Source: Eretmocerus hayati (lineage: Eukaryota > Arthropoda > Insecta > Hymenoptera > Aphelinidae). Taken from it: a stretch of 64,000 nucleotides of DNA. Shown piece by piece: positions 22,691 through 34,406 of this stretch. Position numbers and translations under genes: made by a program. A model generated the notes under the pieces. That model was not told the DNA's origin. It ran no database searches and worked only from the letters and a program-made list of their open reading frames with translations. The stretch spans positions 89,022,748-89,086,747 of the forward strand of contig CM056742.1 in the NCBI GenBank assembly GCA_029851415.1. Direction: 5' to 3'. Positions within the stretch are counted from its first letter, which is position 1, and the number at the start of each line of letters is the position of its first letter.

Positions 22691-25065
22691 CCGCTGCAAA
22701 AGATCGATTCGGATAGATTGGAAACCGATCGAATCCTATCGGGATCGATACATTTCAATCGGTTCCATCATTCAACCGGCGAGAGCAGTATTAGGATTCA
22801 ATGCAGATCAATCGAGCATAGACCCAATATAGCTGAATCCTGAATTGTAGATTTGAGATCACAACTGCCAATCGAATTCTATACTGTTGATGAGGATTGA
22901 TGTGAGCGAATATAATCCAATACTAGTATTCAGCATAGGATAGGATCCGGATGGATGGATGAAAGTCTTTGAAAATCTTTGAAAAAAATGTATGAAAATC
23001 TTTGCTGGTTCAATATGTTTGAATGAACCAATACAGTATTGGAATCAATCTAATGGAATGATGGATCCCGTTCCCCACTGCTCTATCGAGATCAATGCTT
23101 CAGAAACTGATTCAATCCGCGAAACGATACTAATCATCTATCCTAACCAATCCCGAATGACAGGATTGAATTTCACCTTTTATATACTATTGTTGCTACA
23201 TTCCTCAATCGAACCAAATAATTCTCTGCAGTACTGGTGTATAATAGCCTTGCTCATTCCTATCTGTCTCAATCATGAATGGAGAGATTCAAGTCATTTG
23301 CCCTGGATCGATTCCAATATTCCCCCAATCACCTATTGCGTGATTGACCAATCGAGATGGATACTAGAGAATCGTATTGAAATCGTGGGTGCATGGTTAC
23401 TCTATCCCTCTCAATACTCACAATCAGTATTGAACTCCTCTAGATTTCATATATTGCAATCGAATTCGATACTGCTGAGCGGGATTAGAACGGCCTGATG
23501 ATAAGTTTTGCTATCGGTCTGAATCCTGCCAGGTGGTATTGAATTGACGGTGTGAATCTATTTCAATGATAACCAAATCACTCGTTGCGTCATTGACCAA
23601 TCGAGCTGAATACTACAGGATGGAATTCAAATCGTGGAAGCATGGTCTCTATCCTCTTCAATACTCAAAATCAGTATTGAACTCCTCTAGATTTTGGATA
23701 TTCCAATCGAATTCAATGATGCTGAGCAGAATTGGAACGGCCTGAAGATGAGTTTTGATATAGGTCTGAATCCTGCCAGGCAGCATTAAGCCGACTCCGT
23801 CAATCGATTCCAATGATGACTCAATCACTCATTGCGTGATTGACCCATTGAGATGAATACTACAGAATCGGATTGGAATCGTGGATGCATGGTCATTCTA
23901 TCCTCCTCAATACTAACGATTAGTATTAAACTCCTCTAGGTTTCATATAATCCAATCGAATTCAATACTGCTGAGCAAGATTGGAACAGCCTGAAGATGA
24001 GTTTTGCTATCGGTCTGAATTCTGCCAGGCAGCATTGAGTCGACTGCGTCAATCGATTTCAATGATGACCCAATCACTCATTGCGTGATTGACCAATCGA
24101 GATGAATACTACAGAATCGGATTGGAATCGTGGGTGCGTGGTCATTCCATCCTCCTCAATACTAACGATCAGTATTAAACTCCTCTAGGTTTCATATATT
24201 CCAATCGAATTCAATACTGCTGAGCAGGATTGGAACGGCCTGAAGATGAGTTCTGCTATCGGTCTAAATCCTGCCAGGCAGCATCAAGCCGACTCCGTCA
24301 ATCGATCTCAATGATGACCCAATCACTTATTACGTGATTAACCAATCGAGATGAATACTACAGGATCGGATTGGAATCGTAGGTGCATCGTCATTCTATC
24401 CTCCTCAACACTCAAAATCAGTATTGAACTCCCCTAGGTTCCATATATTCCAATCGAATTCAATACTGCTGAGCGGGATTGGTAAGGCCTGAGGATGAGT
24501 TTTGCTATTGGTCAGGTGAATGGGTTATAAGGTCTGCAATGCTGAAAATCAGTATTGAAATCGATTGGGTAGATTGAGATTTCGATGTTTCCGATACTGG
24601 GAGACGGTACTGGAACGGATCGGGGCAGATAGGATTTCAAGTCCTCAATACTAACAATCATCATTAAGGTATATTGACGTGGATAGAATATACGGTCTCC
24701 AATGTTAGAGGTCAGTATTTGAATCTATTGAGGCAGATAGGACCTCTCATCCCCAATCTGATACACAGCATTCTAATCGATTCGGGCCAATGGGTTATAA
24801 GGTCTGCAATGCTGAAAAACAGTATTGAGATCGATTGAAGCGGATTGAGATCTCGGGGTTTCCAATACTGGTATACAGTATTGGAATCGACTGAGGCAGA
24901 TAGGATTCCAACTCATCGGTACTGATGTTGAGCATTCAAATCGATTCAGGTTAATATTATATAAGGTCTGCAATGCTGAAAGTCAGTATTGAGATCGATT
25001 AAAGCGTATTGAGATCTCGATGTTCCCGAAATTGAAAAATTGCTGAGCAGGATTGGAACAGCCTG
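22691..25065. repeat. Satellite DNA with ~249-bp monomers
   Basis: GCTGAGC(A/G)GGATTGGAAC anchors occur at 23474, 23721, 23970, 24219 and 24468, i.e. every 247-249 bp, with CACTCATTGCGTGATTGACC and TCCAATCGAATTCAATACTG at fixed phase. Outside these about five monomers the array is irregular and rich in short TATTGGAATCGATT-like motifs. Open frames inside, such as 22992-23498, are incidental. The array ends at the CCTG target site of gypsy element 2 and resumes at 48530. Confidence 0.85.
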
Positions 25066-25940
25066 TGTAAGGAGCAGCTTGGAGATTACTGATTTTCACT
25101 TCTCGTTGTCTGCTATAGCTGCCAGAGTAGAGAACGGATAAGGAAGGCCTCTTTCTGCAGCGACCTACCTTATCTTACTCAATTTTCAAAATTATAGCTT
25201 GAATTAATTATGATCCAAATTCCATGGAACAAAAGTGGTTTTTTTGAGGAAACAAAGAGTATAGCTTCCACGGTGATTCGATCGCTCGTCTGTATAAGAA
25301 GGATGAGTATCGAGAGAGAGAGTTGCTGCAAAAGAACCGACTTTTCAGGGAAGGCCAAGCGCCGTGGAACAGAGATAAAGCCACTGCTATCTGAACACAA
25401 AAAGCTCGGCGTTTGGACCCGTTTTATATGTGTCTTTATCAGCACTAATTGCCATCAGAAGGACGGAGGTTTACTCAAGCCGAGGCTGCTGTTTCGCCCG
25501 CGTTCTGCGGGCATGCTTTTTATGTTCACAAGCTGCACTTATCGAAGGAATCTGATGTATAAAAAAGGGGCTCGCGCTCAAATGCATGGGGCTCACCCTA
25601 AAATGCATTTAATAACGTGCATCTTGGAGACGGATAAAATAGTATACAAGAGGGCTGGTCACACGGCTCTCTCTATTCACTTTCATACTCAGACTCGTAC
25701 CATACGCATCTTATATTTTTGTACATTATATCCAAGAATACAGTGCGTTATACCCGAAGCTTCGTCATTTTCAATTCTTTATTGGGTGGACCCACGCCTG
25801 TCCATCCAACTATTGAGACGATATCTGAACATTCACTAATTCAAGGTTTAATCAGAAATTTTGAATTCCGCCGCCAAATTTCTCACCATTCAAAATTATA
25901 AATTCTCGACCATCTTGATTTCCCACATCCGTTCATAACA
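25066..25940 (+). repeat. 5' LTR of gypsy element 2 (875 bp)
   Basis: Begins TGTAAGGAGCAGC and ends CATAACA. A TATA-like TGTATAAAAAAGGGG lies near 25556. Both ends are confirmed by the second copy at 45691-48525. The open frame at 25210-25839 inside the LTR is not a gene. Confidence 0.9.
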
Positions 25941-26845
25941 GATTTTTCGGTGTCAGAAGTGGGATATATTCCCAAAGAAGCTTCGGATTATCAAGTGTCA
26001 GAAGATCAAGTTACTGGAATTTTCTGCCATCAACAACGATTGCGCATTTATCACCAAAGCAACGACTTGCAACGCCACCCAATGCCTCGATTTGGCCGAA
26101 TAGACTTCAAAAATCAACCAGAGCGGTGTTCTGCATATCCTTGCCCGTACTGTTGCATTCAAAAAGCCAGGAGGCTAAGTCTCGAAGGCGCTCTGCTTCA
26201 CAAGCCCACCGAGGATTCAGCTGCAAACCAACAACCATGAACAAATTCTAACAGCAGCGAGAACAATCAGACAAATATTTCCAACTCATCATCTTCGTCC
26301 CAGGAGGGCCTCAAAAGGAGAAATTACAAAGGATTGAACGCTTCCATCTCACTAAGCCGTGCTCCAGTTTGACGAGGAAGCTACACCAATCTACAACTTT
26401 AACTCAGCAAGGAAATTTTCGATCTACTATTTCAATTTGACAAAGAAGCCAGGCTTCTCAATTCGCCCCATCTTTTGGGAACTTTTGGACATCGATCATC
26501 GACCGTAAACCATCTTGTTCCATTATTATCAGCGCTTCGATTGTAATCAAAAGCTAAGTACCTCGACATTGAGAAACCATTTCGAATTGAATGCATACGA
26601 GAACTGAAAGGCCTGAAAATCCGGAGTTTTCATACGATTTTCGACGAGTTTTCACATTTCGATTTGAGATTAGAATCGAGATACACAACATTCATTGGAT
26701 GTTGAGTTTCCAAGTAGAAATACAATTCCCATGGTGAATTCTAGTTGAATTACATTAAGAATCCCGGAAAATTGCCGTTTTCGAATGAGTAAAATAAAAA
26801 TCCATAGAATAAGGAATAGAATAGAGAGTAAGCGATCGAATCACA
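25941..26845 (+). other. Leader of gypsy element 2
   Basis: Starts GATTTTTCGGTGTCAGAAGT. The segment TCGGTGTCAGAAGTGGGA at 25947-25964 is the likely primer-binding region. About 0.9 kb of untranslated sequence follows, up to the gag ATG at 26846. Confidence 0.6.
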
Positions 26846-28214
26846 ATGGAAGAACGTAATAGTCATACGCCCCCTGGTACACCTCGAGAGAGAGATATGT
26901 TTCACAATGTACAAAATCTGTTCCCCTCATCTAACGGTTCGAATCCTCCTAACCTGGGTGATGGGAGTCAACCTGTCTCCACGGCAACGCGTGCATCTCA
27001 GATCTCGAGTGCAAGCGCGAACGGGTATGGAGACGGTCGTTTCCCTCATTCAGGTGCAAATGAGGTTCCTCCTGCTGCACCACCCTTACTTGATTCAAAT
27101 TGGTTATCCTTGCTTCAGCGAAGTTATTCTGACTCTCACTCAAATTCTATGACAACAAGAAAAACAACCGAAGTGGCACAAATTGGACCGTTCTTTGATG
27201 GCAAGAGGTTGTCAATTAATCAATTCATACGTGAGTGTAAAGACGCGAAGAAGTTTGTAGATGCAGGAGAGAAGGAATTTTTCTTGAGATTAATTAAGAC
27301 TAAATTCGTGGGGGACGCCAGGCTTCATGTGGATGGCAAGACATTTCGAGATCTTGATGAATTGTTGACTGAGTTAAAGCGTGCATTTGCTCCAACCGAA
27401 ACCTTATCTGAATTGCAAGTGCAATTGGCTCGATCACTCCAAGGAAACTCCGAGAACGTGGCTGATTTTGGAATTGCGCGTTTCATTCATCTTACTAAAA
27501 GCTATCGAGATAATCAGGGAGAATTTTTCCGTAGCTGCTGCTGCAGGCATGACAGAGGGTACGTCGCGAACGGCCATTGACTGCTTTCATCTCGGGCTGC
27601 ACAGGGATATAGCTCAGTTTTTGGTCGGCCGGAAATTCGATACGTTAGAGAAGGCTATTGCTGCTGCGGGCGAAGCTGAACGGCACGTCATGCAGCGACG
27701 TGAGTTGCATGGAGGGCGCCAGGCGCACTACGATTCTCGCGAGGATAGAAGAATGTTTGTCCGCAATATAGTAGCTTCTCATCTTGCTCCCAATGGAAAC
27801 CTACATCCGCCGACCCCACCGGAACGTAAGCTGCAGTGTTACAATTGCAACGGTTTTGATCATTTCGCTCGCGATTGTCCCAATGCACGTTCTTATCAAC
27901 CAAGACGCCCTCAATGCAGTTTTTGCTATCGTACGGGTCATCTCTCACGTGACTGTCGCTCACAACAAAATTCACATTCTCAAGGAGCAACTCCTTTATG
28001 CATTCTCCTTGGGGGGTCTGGACATCGCGCATCGGGATGCAATCGACCGAGACAAAATGCAAATAATCAACCGAGGAACAACGTGGGTTCAAACTCTTTT
28101 CGGGGACTCCAAGCGGACACGATGGGGGCTCCACCGCGAAATCCGAATCAAGCAGTGTCTAAAAACGGGCCATCCTACAGATCGGGAAGTTGGAACAATC
28201 AAGCTCGCCAATAG
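26846..28214 (+). pseudogene. Gag of gypsy element 2, one frameshift
   Basis: The ATG at 26846 (MEERNSHTPPGTPRERD) opens a Ser/Pro/Asn-rich head. A capsid-like region follows: FFDGKRLSINQFIRECKDA, then LDELLTELKRAFAPTETLSE. The frame shifts at about 27470-27520 and continues as IDCFHLGLHRDIAQFLVG. Two CCHC zinc knuckles, CYNCNGFDHFARDC (27837-27879) and CSFCYRTGHLSRDC (27914-27956), are intact; a third is degraded (CILLGGSGHRASGC). It would have formed the particle core and bound element RNA. Confidence 0.85.
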
Positions 28215-28864
28215 TTCGTCTGTCTAGCCGTGATGTGCAGTCGGAATATTCCATGTTTCTCAATAATACAGGCTCAGAATTGAATCTCATAAAAAGAAGC
28301 TCTTTAGCAGATCATGTCACAATTAACACAAAAAATGTTTTCGGCTTATCTGGAATTAACGATGGGTTTGTTAAAACACTGGGCGAATGTGTCATACATC
28401 TTGAAGGTATTGAATGTAAAATGCACGTAGTTTCTGATAATTTTCCTATTGCACAGTCAGGGGTGTTAGGCGTAGAATTCTTGCAAAATCAGAGGGCAAT
28501 AATCTCTTTCAAGGATGAAATTCTCTCCCTGAAGAATCATCCTAGTGGATCCATACCCTTCATTGGTCATGACACTATTCACTTGCCGGCCAGAACTCGT
28601 TAATTATGCACATTGAATATACAGAATACAGACAAACAAAGCGGCTCCGTTCCCAGACTACAAGCGGGTCCCGGAATTTACGGAGGCGAATGTTTAGTTT
28701 CAAATCGAGATGGGAAATGTAAAATGTTCATAATCAATTCAAACACTGAGGATGTCACTTTGACTATGCCTCCTGTAACCTTAGAGGATTTTGAAACCAA
28801 TAGGAAGTTCAATAAAAAATTAATGCGTTGTATGAAAAAATGCACAGAGAACGAAATGAAATAA
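28190..28864 (+). pseudogene. Protease region of gypsy element 2
   Basis: Retropepsin-like fold segment with FLNNTGSELNLIKRS in place of the family's hydrophobic-DTGS motif: the catalytic Asp codon has become Asn (AAT, about 28264). A second core motif, GVLGVEFLQNQRAIISF, fits the conserved Gly-rich part. A TAA at 28601-28603 separates a same-frame linker to 28864, which ends in another TAA. The loss of the catalytic Asp plus two in-frame stops make this non-functional. Confidence 0.75.
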
Positions 28865-28900
28865 ATAAATGCAGAGAGGGTTTCCCGAATCATTGCTAGT

Positions 28901-30539
28901 TTGAATTTGAAAGATTTGAATGATGAGGGAAGAAATAGTGTGATTAGGATGGTAGAAAAATTTCCTGATGAATTTTATTTGCCAGGAGACAAACCTGGGG
29001 GAACACATTTGAAATATCATGAAATTCCTATAGTGGACAACATTCCAGTCAATGTCAAGCAGTACCGATACCCACCTTTTCTCCGAGACAAAATGTTAGA
29101 GCAAGTTGAAGAAATGCTCAAAGCTGACTTAGTTAAACCTTCTGAATCTCCTTATAATTTGCCTCTGTGGATTTTACCCAAAAAACCCGACTCTAAAGGC
29201 AACAAACGATGGAGACTAGTCGTGGATTTTCGAACATTGAACGAAAAAACGATCGCGTCAGCGTATCCCTTACCCAATATTACTGAAATTTTGGACCAGC
29301 TCGGTCAAAGTAAGTATTTTACAGTACTTGACTTGGCCCAAGGATCTCCCCAGGTCCCAACGCACCCTGATGAGGCCCACAAGACCGCTTTTTCCACCCC
29401 CTTCCACCACCTCCAGTGGAAGATAACCTTCCACTGTACTTGTAGTACTTGTAGCTCCTGAGAAACCCATAGGCATAACGCCTATGGGTCTCTCAGGAGC
29501 TACAAGTACCTTCCAGGAACGTATGAATTCCGTTCTGAGTGGCCTTCAATCAATCGAATTATTTGTGTATCTCGATGATGTCGTGATTTATAGTCGTAGT
29601 ATTCAAGAAAATTATGATAAAATGATTAAACTTTTGAGTAGACTAAAAACTGCAGGTCTAACGTTGCAACCCGATAAATGCCTTCTTTTACAAAGAGAAG
29701 TCACTTACTTAGGGCATATTATTCCAGAAAAAGAAGTCCAACCTGATCTCAAAAAGATAGAGGCTGTTGCTAAGTTCCCCAGACCGAAAACCACTAAAAA
29801 TATAAAGCAATTCCTAGGCCTAGCCGGATACTATCGTAGATTCATAAAAGATTTTGCTGTCATAGCCAAACCACTGAATAATCTCTCGAAAAAGAATACA
29901 CTTTTTGTATGGACTGAAAAACAGGAACAAGCTTTTAATGAATTCAAAGAAATTCTATGCACAGCGTCCATCTTACAGTATCCAAATTCCAATGAAAAAA
30001 TGATTGTTACTTGTGATGGTTCGCAAAAAGCCCTGGCAGCTATCCTGAGTCAAGGCAAAATAGGCAAGGATTTACCAATAGCATACGCTTCACGTTCTCT
30101 TTTAAGAAACGAACAGAATTATACCGCTTCTGAGCTGGAGATAGCTGCCGTCGTCTTTGCTGTAAATCAATTCAGACCCTATTTGTATGACAGGAAGTTT
30201 ACAGTTGTTACTGACCATCGACCTTTAATTTGGCTTCACTCGCTCAAAGACCCCGCATCACGTCTCGCGCGTTGGAAGATAAAATTGCACGATTTCTCGT
30301 TTGATTTGGTCCATGAAGAGAAAATAATTAATAAGAACGTAGATGCACTGTCCAGAAATCCTGTCCCAGTCGAGGAAGATACTCTGGGGGAGCAATCGGG
30401 AAATCCCGCCTGGGTCAGGCGAAGTACCCTAAGCGGAGGAAAATCCTTAGGAGGGGGATTGGAAAATTCTACTCCAGTAGAGGAAGATACTTTGGGTGGG
30501 GGGTCTGAAGATTCCGTTTCGGTCAAAAAAACACTCTAG
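28901..30539 (+). pseudogene. Reverse transcriptase and RNase H of gypsy element 2
   Basis: RT fingers/palm: YRYPPFLRDKMLEQVEEML, WRLVVDFRTLNEKT, FTVLDLAQG. At 29437-29510 the frame is destroyed by a local inverted duplication. Beyond it the RT resumes with MGLSGATSTFQERMN, the catalytic YLDDVVIYS (29568 on), then LGHIIPEKEVQPD and FLGLAGYYRRFI. RNase H follows with TCDGSQKALAAILSQ, SELEIAAVVFAV and VTDHRPLIWL, retaining the catalytic Asp, Glu and Asp. The segment from 29484 is open to 30539 and looks well conserved, so decay is concentrated at the inversion. Confidence 0.9.
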
Positions 30540-31261
30540 GGGAGGAATCGGAAAACTCCGTCTTAGCCAGGGAAAGTACTTCTAGAGGAGAGTTGAAAAA
30601 TTCTGTTCTAGTTAAGGAAGAGACCCAAGCAGAGGTGTTGGAAAATTCTATCCTAATGGAGGAAGGTACTTTAGGAGAGGAATTGGAAGGCTCCATCCTG
30701 GTGGAAAAAGATATTTCGGAAGAGGGACTGGCTCAGGCATCTGAATTTGATGATGACGCGAACTTTTACCAGGCTTTTATAGTTACGCGGGCTGATTTCC
30801 TCTGCGCGAGCTCTGTGTGCGATGATGAATTCTGTGGAGATGTTGAAGCCACAGACAGTGAAGAAAATGAGATCCGATTGGTTTCGGACAATGATACGAG
30901 GTCCGATGATGTCTGATCAAAGAGTTGCAAGAGACACAACTTTGGTTGCTCGATGGAGTCGAGCAATGATTACCCCTTCGTACCACAAATCTTTCCTCGA
31001 GTGCTAGAGCATGAGGAGAGCCATCCCAGGTGCCTTAGTAGCACGGTGACCACCTCAGGTCTCGAGGAAGACGTTGAGGTTCCTCCCGAATTGAGAATGA
31101 GAATGATAAGAAGCGGAAAGAAAGATACTGGCTTGAAGGAAAGTCCGTATAATAACACAGAAAAAAGTGGAGACTGTCGTTCTTCATGTGGGGGAATCGC
31201 ATCTGGCGTCAAAATTACAGAAATTCGAGATGTTTTTCTTCCTCAGTTCGGAAATCGTTAA
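30540..31261 (+). pseudogene. Repetitive acidic linker between RNase H and integrase
   Basis: From about 30360 to 30740 the frame encodes degenerate repeats of 16-20 residues built on PVEEDTLGGG(L/S)E(N/D)S, for example VPVEEDTLGEQSGNP, TPVEEDTLGGGSEDS and LVKEETQAEVLENS. A Cys/Asp/Glu-rich stretch follows up to TGA at 30914-30916, then another open segment to TAA at 31259-31261. The frame is shared with the downstream macro-like/integrase segment, so these stops are likely recent breaks. Other gypsy elements normally have a short tether here. Confidence 0.6.
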
Positions 31262-32857
31262 AAAAGACGACACGAAAATCCTGAAAATCATTCTGATATA
31301 GCATCAAAGAGATTTGCTGCGGGGTCTGAATTGCCGAATGCCAAAATTCTTACTATAGGGCTCATTACTTATTCAAGGGATCAATTTGTCATGAGAAAAG
31401 ATAGTTGGGTTCACTTCGCGTCATCAGATTTTGTAGTGGCTACTCCTATTCGCAAACAATTAATTGATTTGGGCTATATAAATTTTCAAAAAATGAAAAC
31501 TCAACCAGTTGGTTTGGGAGCCGTAGTTCAAACTACTTTAGATAACGGTCGACGAATATTCACTCTGTTTCTCAAGGAAAAATATGATGAATCTCCTTCC
31601 GCGTCTAGATCCATTTACTTCCTGAATGATCTAAGAAAAGCCCTGATAGGAGAAGGTTTAAATTCTATTAGTTTTGCAAGAAAAGGGGATGGTCTGGAGA
31701 ACTTGGATTGGCCTTCAATTGAAAAAGCTTTGAACCTCACTTGGACGCAAGATGGCTTGCAAATTACGATTTGTATTGGAGAAATAATAATTTCGGAAAC
31801 TAAGGAAGATGAACTATCTATTATACGAGATTATCATGATTCTCTGTTGAGAGGTCACAAGGGAATTTTCAAAACATTTCAAAGAGCGCGAGAAAGATTT
31901 TTTTGGCCTGAAATGAGGCGAGAAATCACTGAGTATGTACTCTCATGTGATGAGTGTCAAGGACGAAAATTAGCTCGAGTCAAAACCAAATTGCCTATGG
32001 TTATCACTACCACTCCTCCCACTGCATTTGAGGTCATAGAAATGGATTTTGTAGGTCCCCTCAAAATGACAGAAAACGACAATAGATTCATTTTAACGAT
32101 CCAAGACAATTTGACCAAATATTCTGACGCCATACCATTACCTGATAGTACTGCCGAAACAGTTGCTGCAACTTTTTGCCGCGAATTTATTTGTCGTTTT
32201 GGATGTCCTAGAGCCATTCGTACCGATCAAGGCAGCAACTTTCAATCAAAACTGATGGAACACTTCGCGAAATCATTCCAAATTGAGAAAATAAATTCAA
32301 GTGCTTACAGACCTTCAAGTATGGGATCGATCGAACGGAGTCATCATATTTCAATTGAATATTTAAAGATGTATGCAGAGAAAGATGAATGGGATCGATA
32401 CCTCAGATTCTGCATGTTCAACTATAATACATCAACCCATCGTAGTCATAATATGCCCCCCTTCGAATCAGTCTATGGCAGGAAGGCCAGGATGCCTTCA
32501 AAATTCACCACCCCTTCCGAAGGAAAATCATACTCCGCCCATTTAGATGAGCTTGTGAAAACTTTAGCACACACGCAGAAAACAGCTCGTGATCGATTGA
32601 TTCTATCCGAGGAGTTGAGTAAGAAATATTTTGATCAGAAACTAAACACATCCAATTTTTCAGTAGGGGAAGATGTATATCTTTTGAAAGAACCCAGACT
32701 CAACAAATTTGAGGATCACTACGTGGGTCGATATAAGATTTTAGAATTTATTAATGATCGTTGTGCTCGACTAGACATAGGTGATGGGAAAACGAAGGTG
32801 GTTCACTTGGATAAGCTAAAACACGCTTACATACGCGTGCCCCAACCGGAGGCATGA
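31262..32857 (+). pseudogene. Macro-domain-like module plus integrase of gypsy element 2
   Basis: Open from 31262 to 32857; residue numbers below count from 31331. Residues 24-150 resemble a TARG1/OARD1-type macro (ADP-ribose-binding) domain: DSWVHFASSDF, GLGAVVQTTLDNGRRIFTLF, LNDLRKALIGEGLNSISF and KGDGLENLDW in order. The family's GCGLD loop is altered, so catalysis is doubtful. The integrase follows: zinc-binding H169/H176/C206/C209, then the core with D239 (EMDFVGPL), D299 (RTDQGSNF) and E335 (SIERSHH), giving D-D-35-E spacing, then a C-terminal region ending VVHLDKLKHAYIRV. The integrase inserts element cDNA in the nucleus. This segment is intact by itself but cut off from upstream pol by stops. 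Confidence 0.85.
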
Positions 32858-34057
32858 AGGTGATCTCATTTCACAGCTTCCATCAGATTAACAATTCGTT
32901 ACGTCGTTCTAACTCGTTATTCCATCACAACAAGTGCCGGATAGTTGGGTGCCATTGGAATTGCAAAGGTGACACCTCCCCTCGGAGAAGTCTGCAACCT
33001 GACCACTCTAAGGTACACTCATCATAACTACGAAGAATGCATTCTCCCATGTCTCCCATGTCTGCATTCTCCCATGTCTAATTTCATCGGAGCATCTTCA
33101 TTAATAATTAGAGTCAAAATTGTCAATCTTCCTCTCAATATCGTGAAATAAACTGGGGACTCGGAATTCTCTAGGGTTCTGTTTCTCGGCCCGTATGATA
33201 ACGGTAATATCTCCCGGCAACAGGAGTGATATCGTGGGTTTCTTTTCGATAACCATGTGAAGAGATCGCACTCGGTTAATTTCCTCAGTATTTTATGGAT
33301 ACACACATCGTTTTCACCGTGTCACATGGCGGCATACACGGGTCGTCCATATGCCCACACCGCGAAAACTCACGCTCACTCACATAAGACGCAGAAATAC
33401 TACTCTCCCGTAACTCTTGAAAAAAAGGATGTTTTGAAGTCGAGGAAATAGGAGGAAAACCCTCCTAGACTGTTTTGCCCCGGTACACTCCGCTGGGATC
33501 GTCAATAGAACCACGGAGAGGTTTTCTAGACAGAGACAAAAGATAGAATAGACGGATGTCGAAAATATGGTGCTCGGCCGTCACAATATACGGTTGGCCT
33601 GGGAAGAGCTATGCTTTTTGCAGCAAATTCAGCATTGCCTCTCATTAATGTGCATAGAGCTATGCGATAACTTTTATCGTGGCAAGTGACTTCTCGATAG
33701 ATCATCGGGATGATAATTGTCTTAACTAATTTCTGAGAATTAAGGAATGATGAGTATCATACTACTGATTGTCTCAATCAAGCTTATGAAATACAGCCAT
33801 AAATAACAGCCATAAATAATTTTTAGTCTTAAACTCTCCATGGAGAGGCTCGCGAGGAATCCGTTCCTCATCGCTAGAACTCCCAAGCAGCTAGCATACC
33901 AAAGAGTGAATGTCTTGTCAACCACGGAATATAATCATTTCTGGCCAATTCCAAGAGTCGCTTGGTGATCGAGCAAAATATTCGTAATCCAATTAAACTT
34001 CATCATACATTGTAAGGTATACGATGCCACGTGAAAGATGTTCTTAGAGTGTTCCGC
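32858..34057 (+). other. Post-pol region of gypsy element 2, no gene
   Basis: No env-like frame. A short direct repeat of TCTCCCATGTCT occurs at about 33046-33080. The BEL/Pao insertion begins at 34058. Confidence 0.45.
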
Positions 34058-34234
34058 TGTTCAGATTTGGAGAGGCGTAATAACTGTGAGGCAGCGATTA
34101 CAAATTGAAAAACACAAGTTTTATTTGACAATATGTGTTTCGCTCCGTGGCTCGACGGTAACTACTAAGTTTGACGGGCGACAAACAGATGGCGCTACGG
34201 TTGCCATGGCGCGTAACTACGACATTTTCGAACA
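34058..34234 (-). repeat. 3' LTR of the BEL/Pao element (177 bp)
   Basis: On the minus strand TGTTCGAAAATG...CTGAACA, with an AATAAA signal. Read as identical to the right copy. TTCCGC flanks this LTR on both sides. Confidence 0.92.
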
Positions 34235-34406
34235 TTCCGCCCACTATAATTTCTCTAGAAATTATCAAAATTTGAACACAATACAAAGTCCCTATGGAGC
34301 GAAAACACAAACATTTCAAAATTCAAGTATGTCGAATGTAGTAGATTCGGAATCGAACAAAGTATCATTCACAATATTGAAAATAAGTAGATCGAAAACA
34401 ATAAAA

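Noticed and set aside
22992..23498. 168-aa frame as a gene
   Set aside because: Entirely within the satellite array; no motif.
25210..25839. 209-aa frame as a host gene
   Set aside because: It is inside the LTR of gypsy element 2; the counterpart in the 3' LTR is disrupted.
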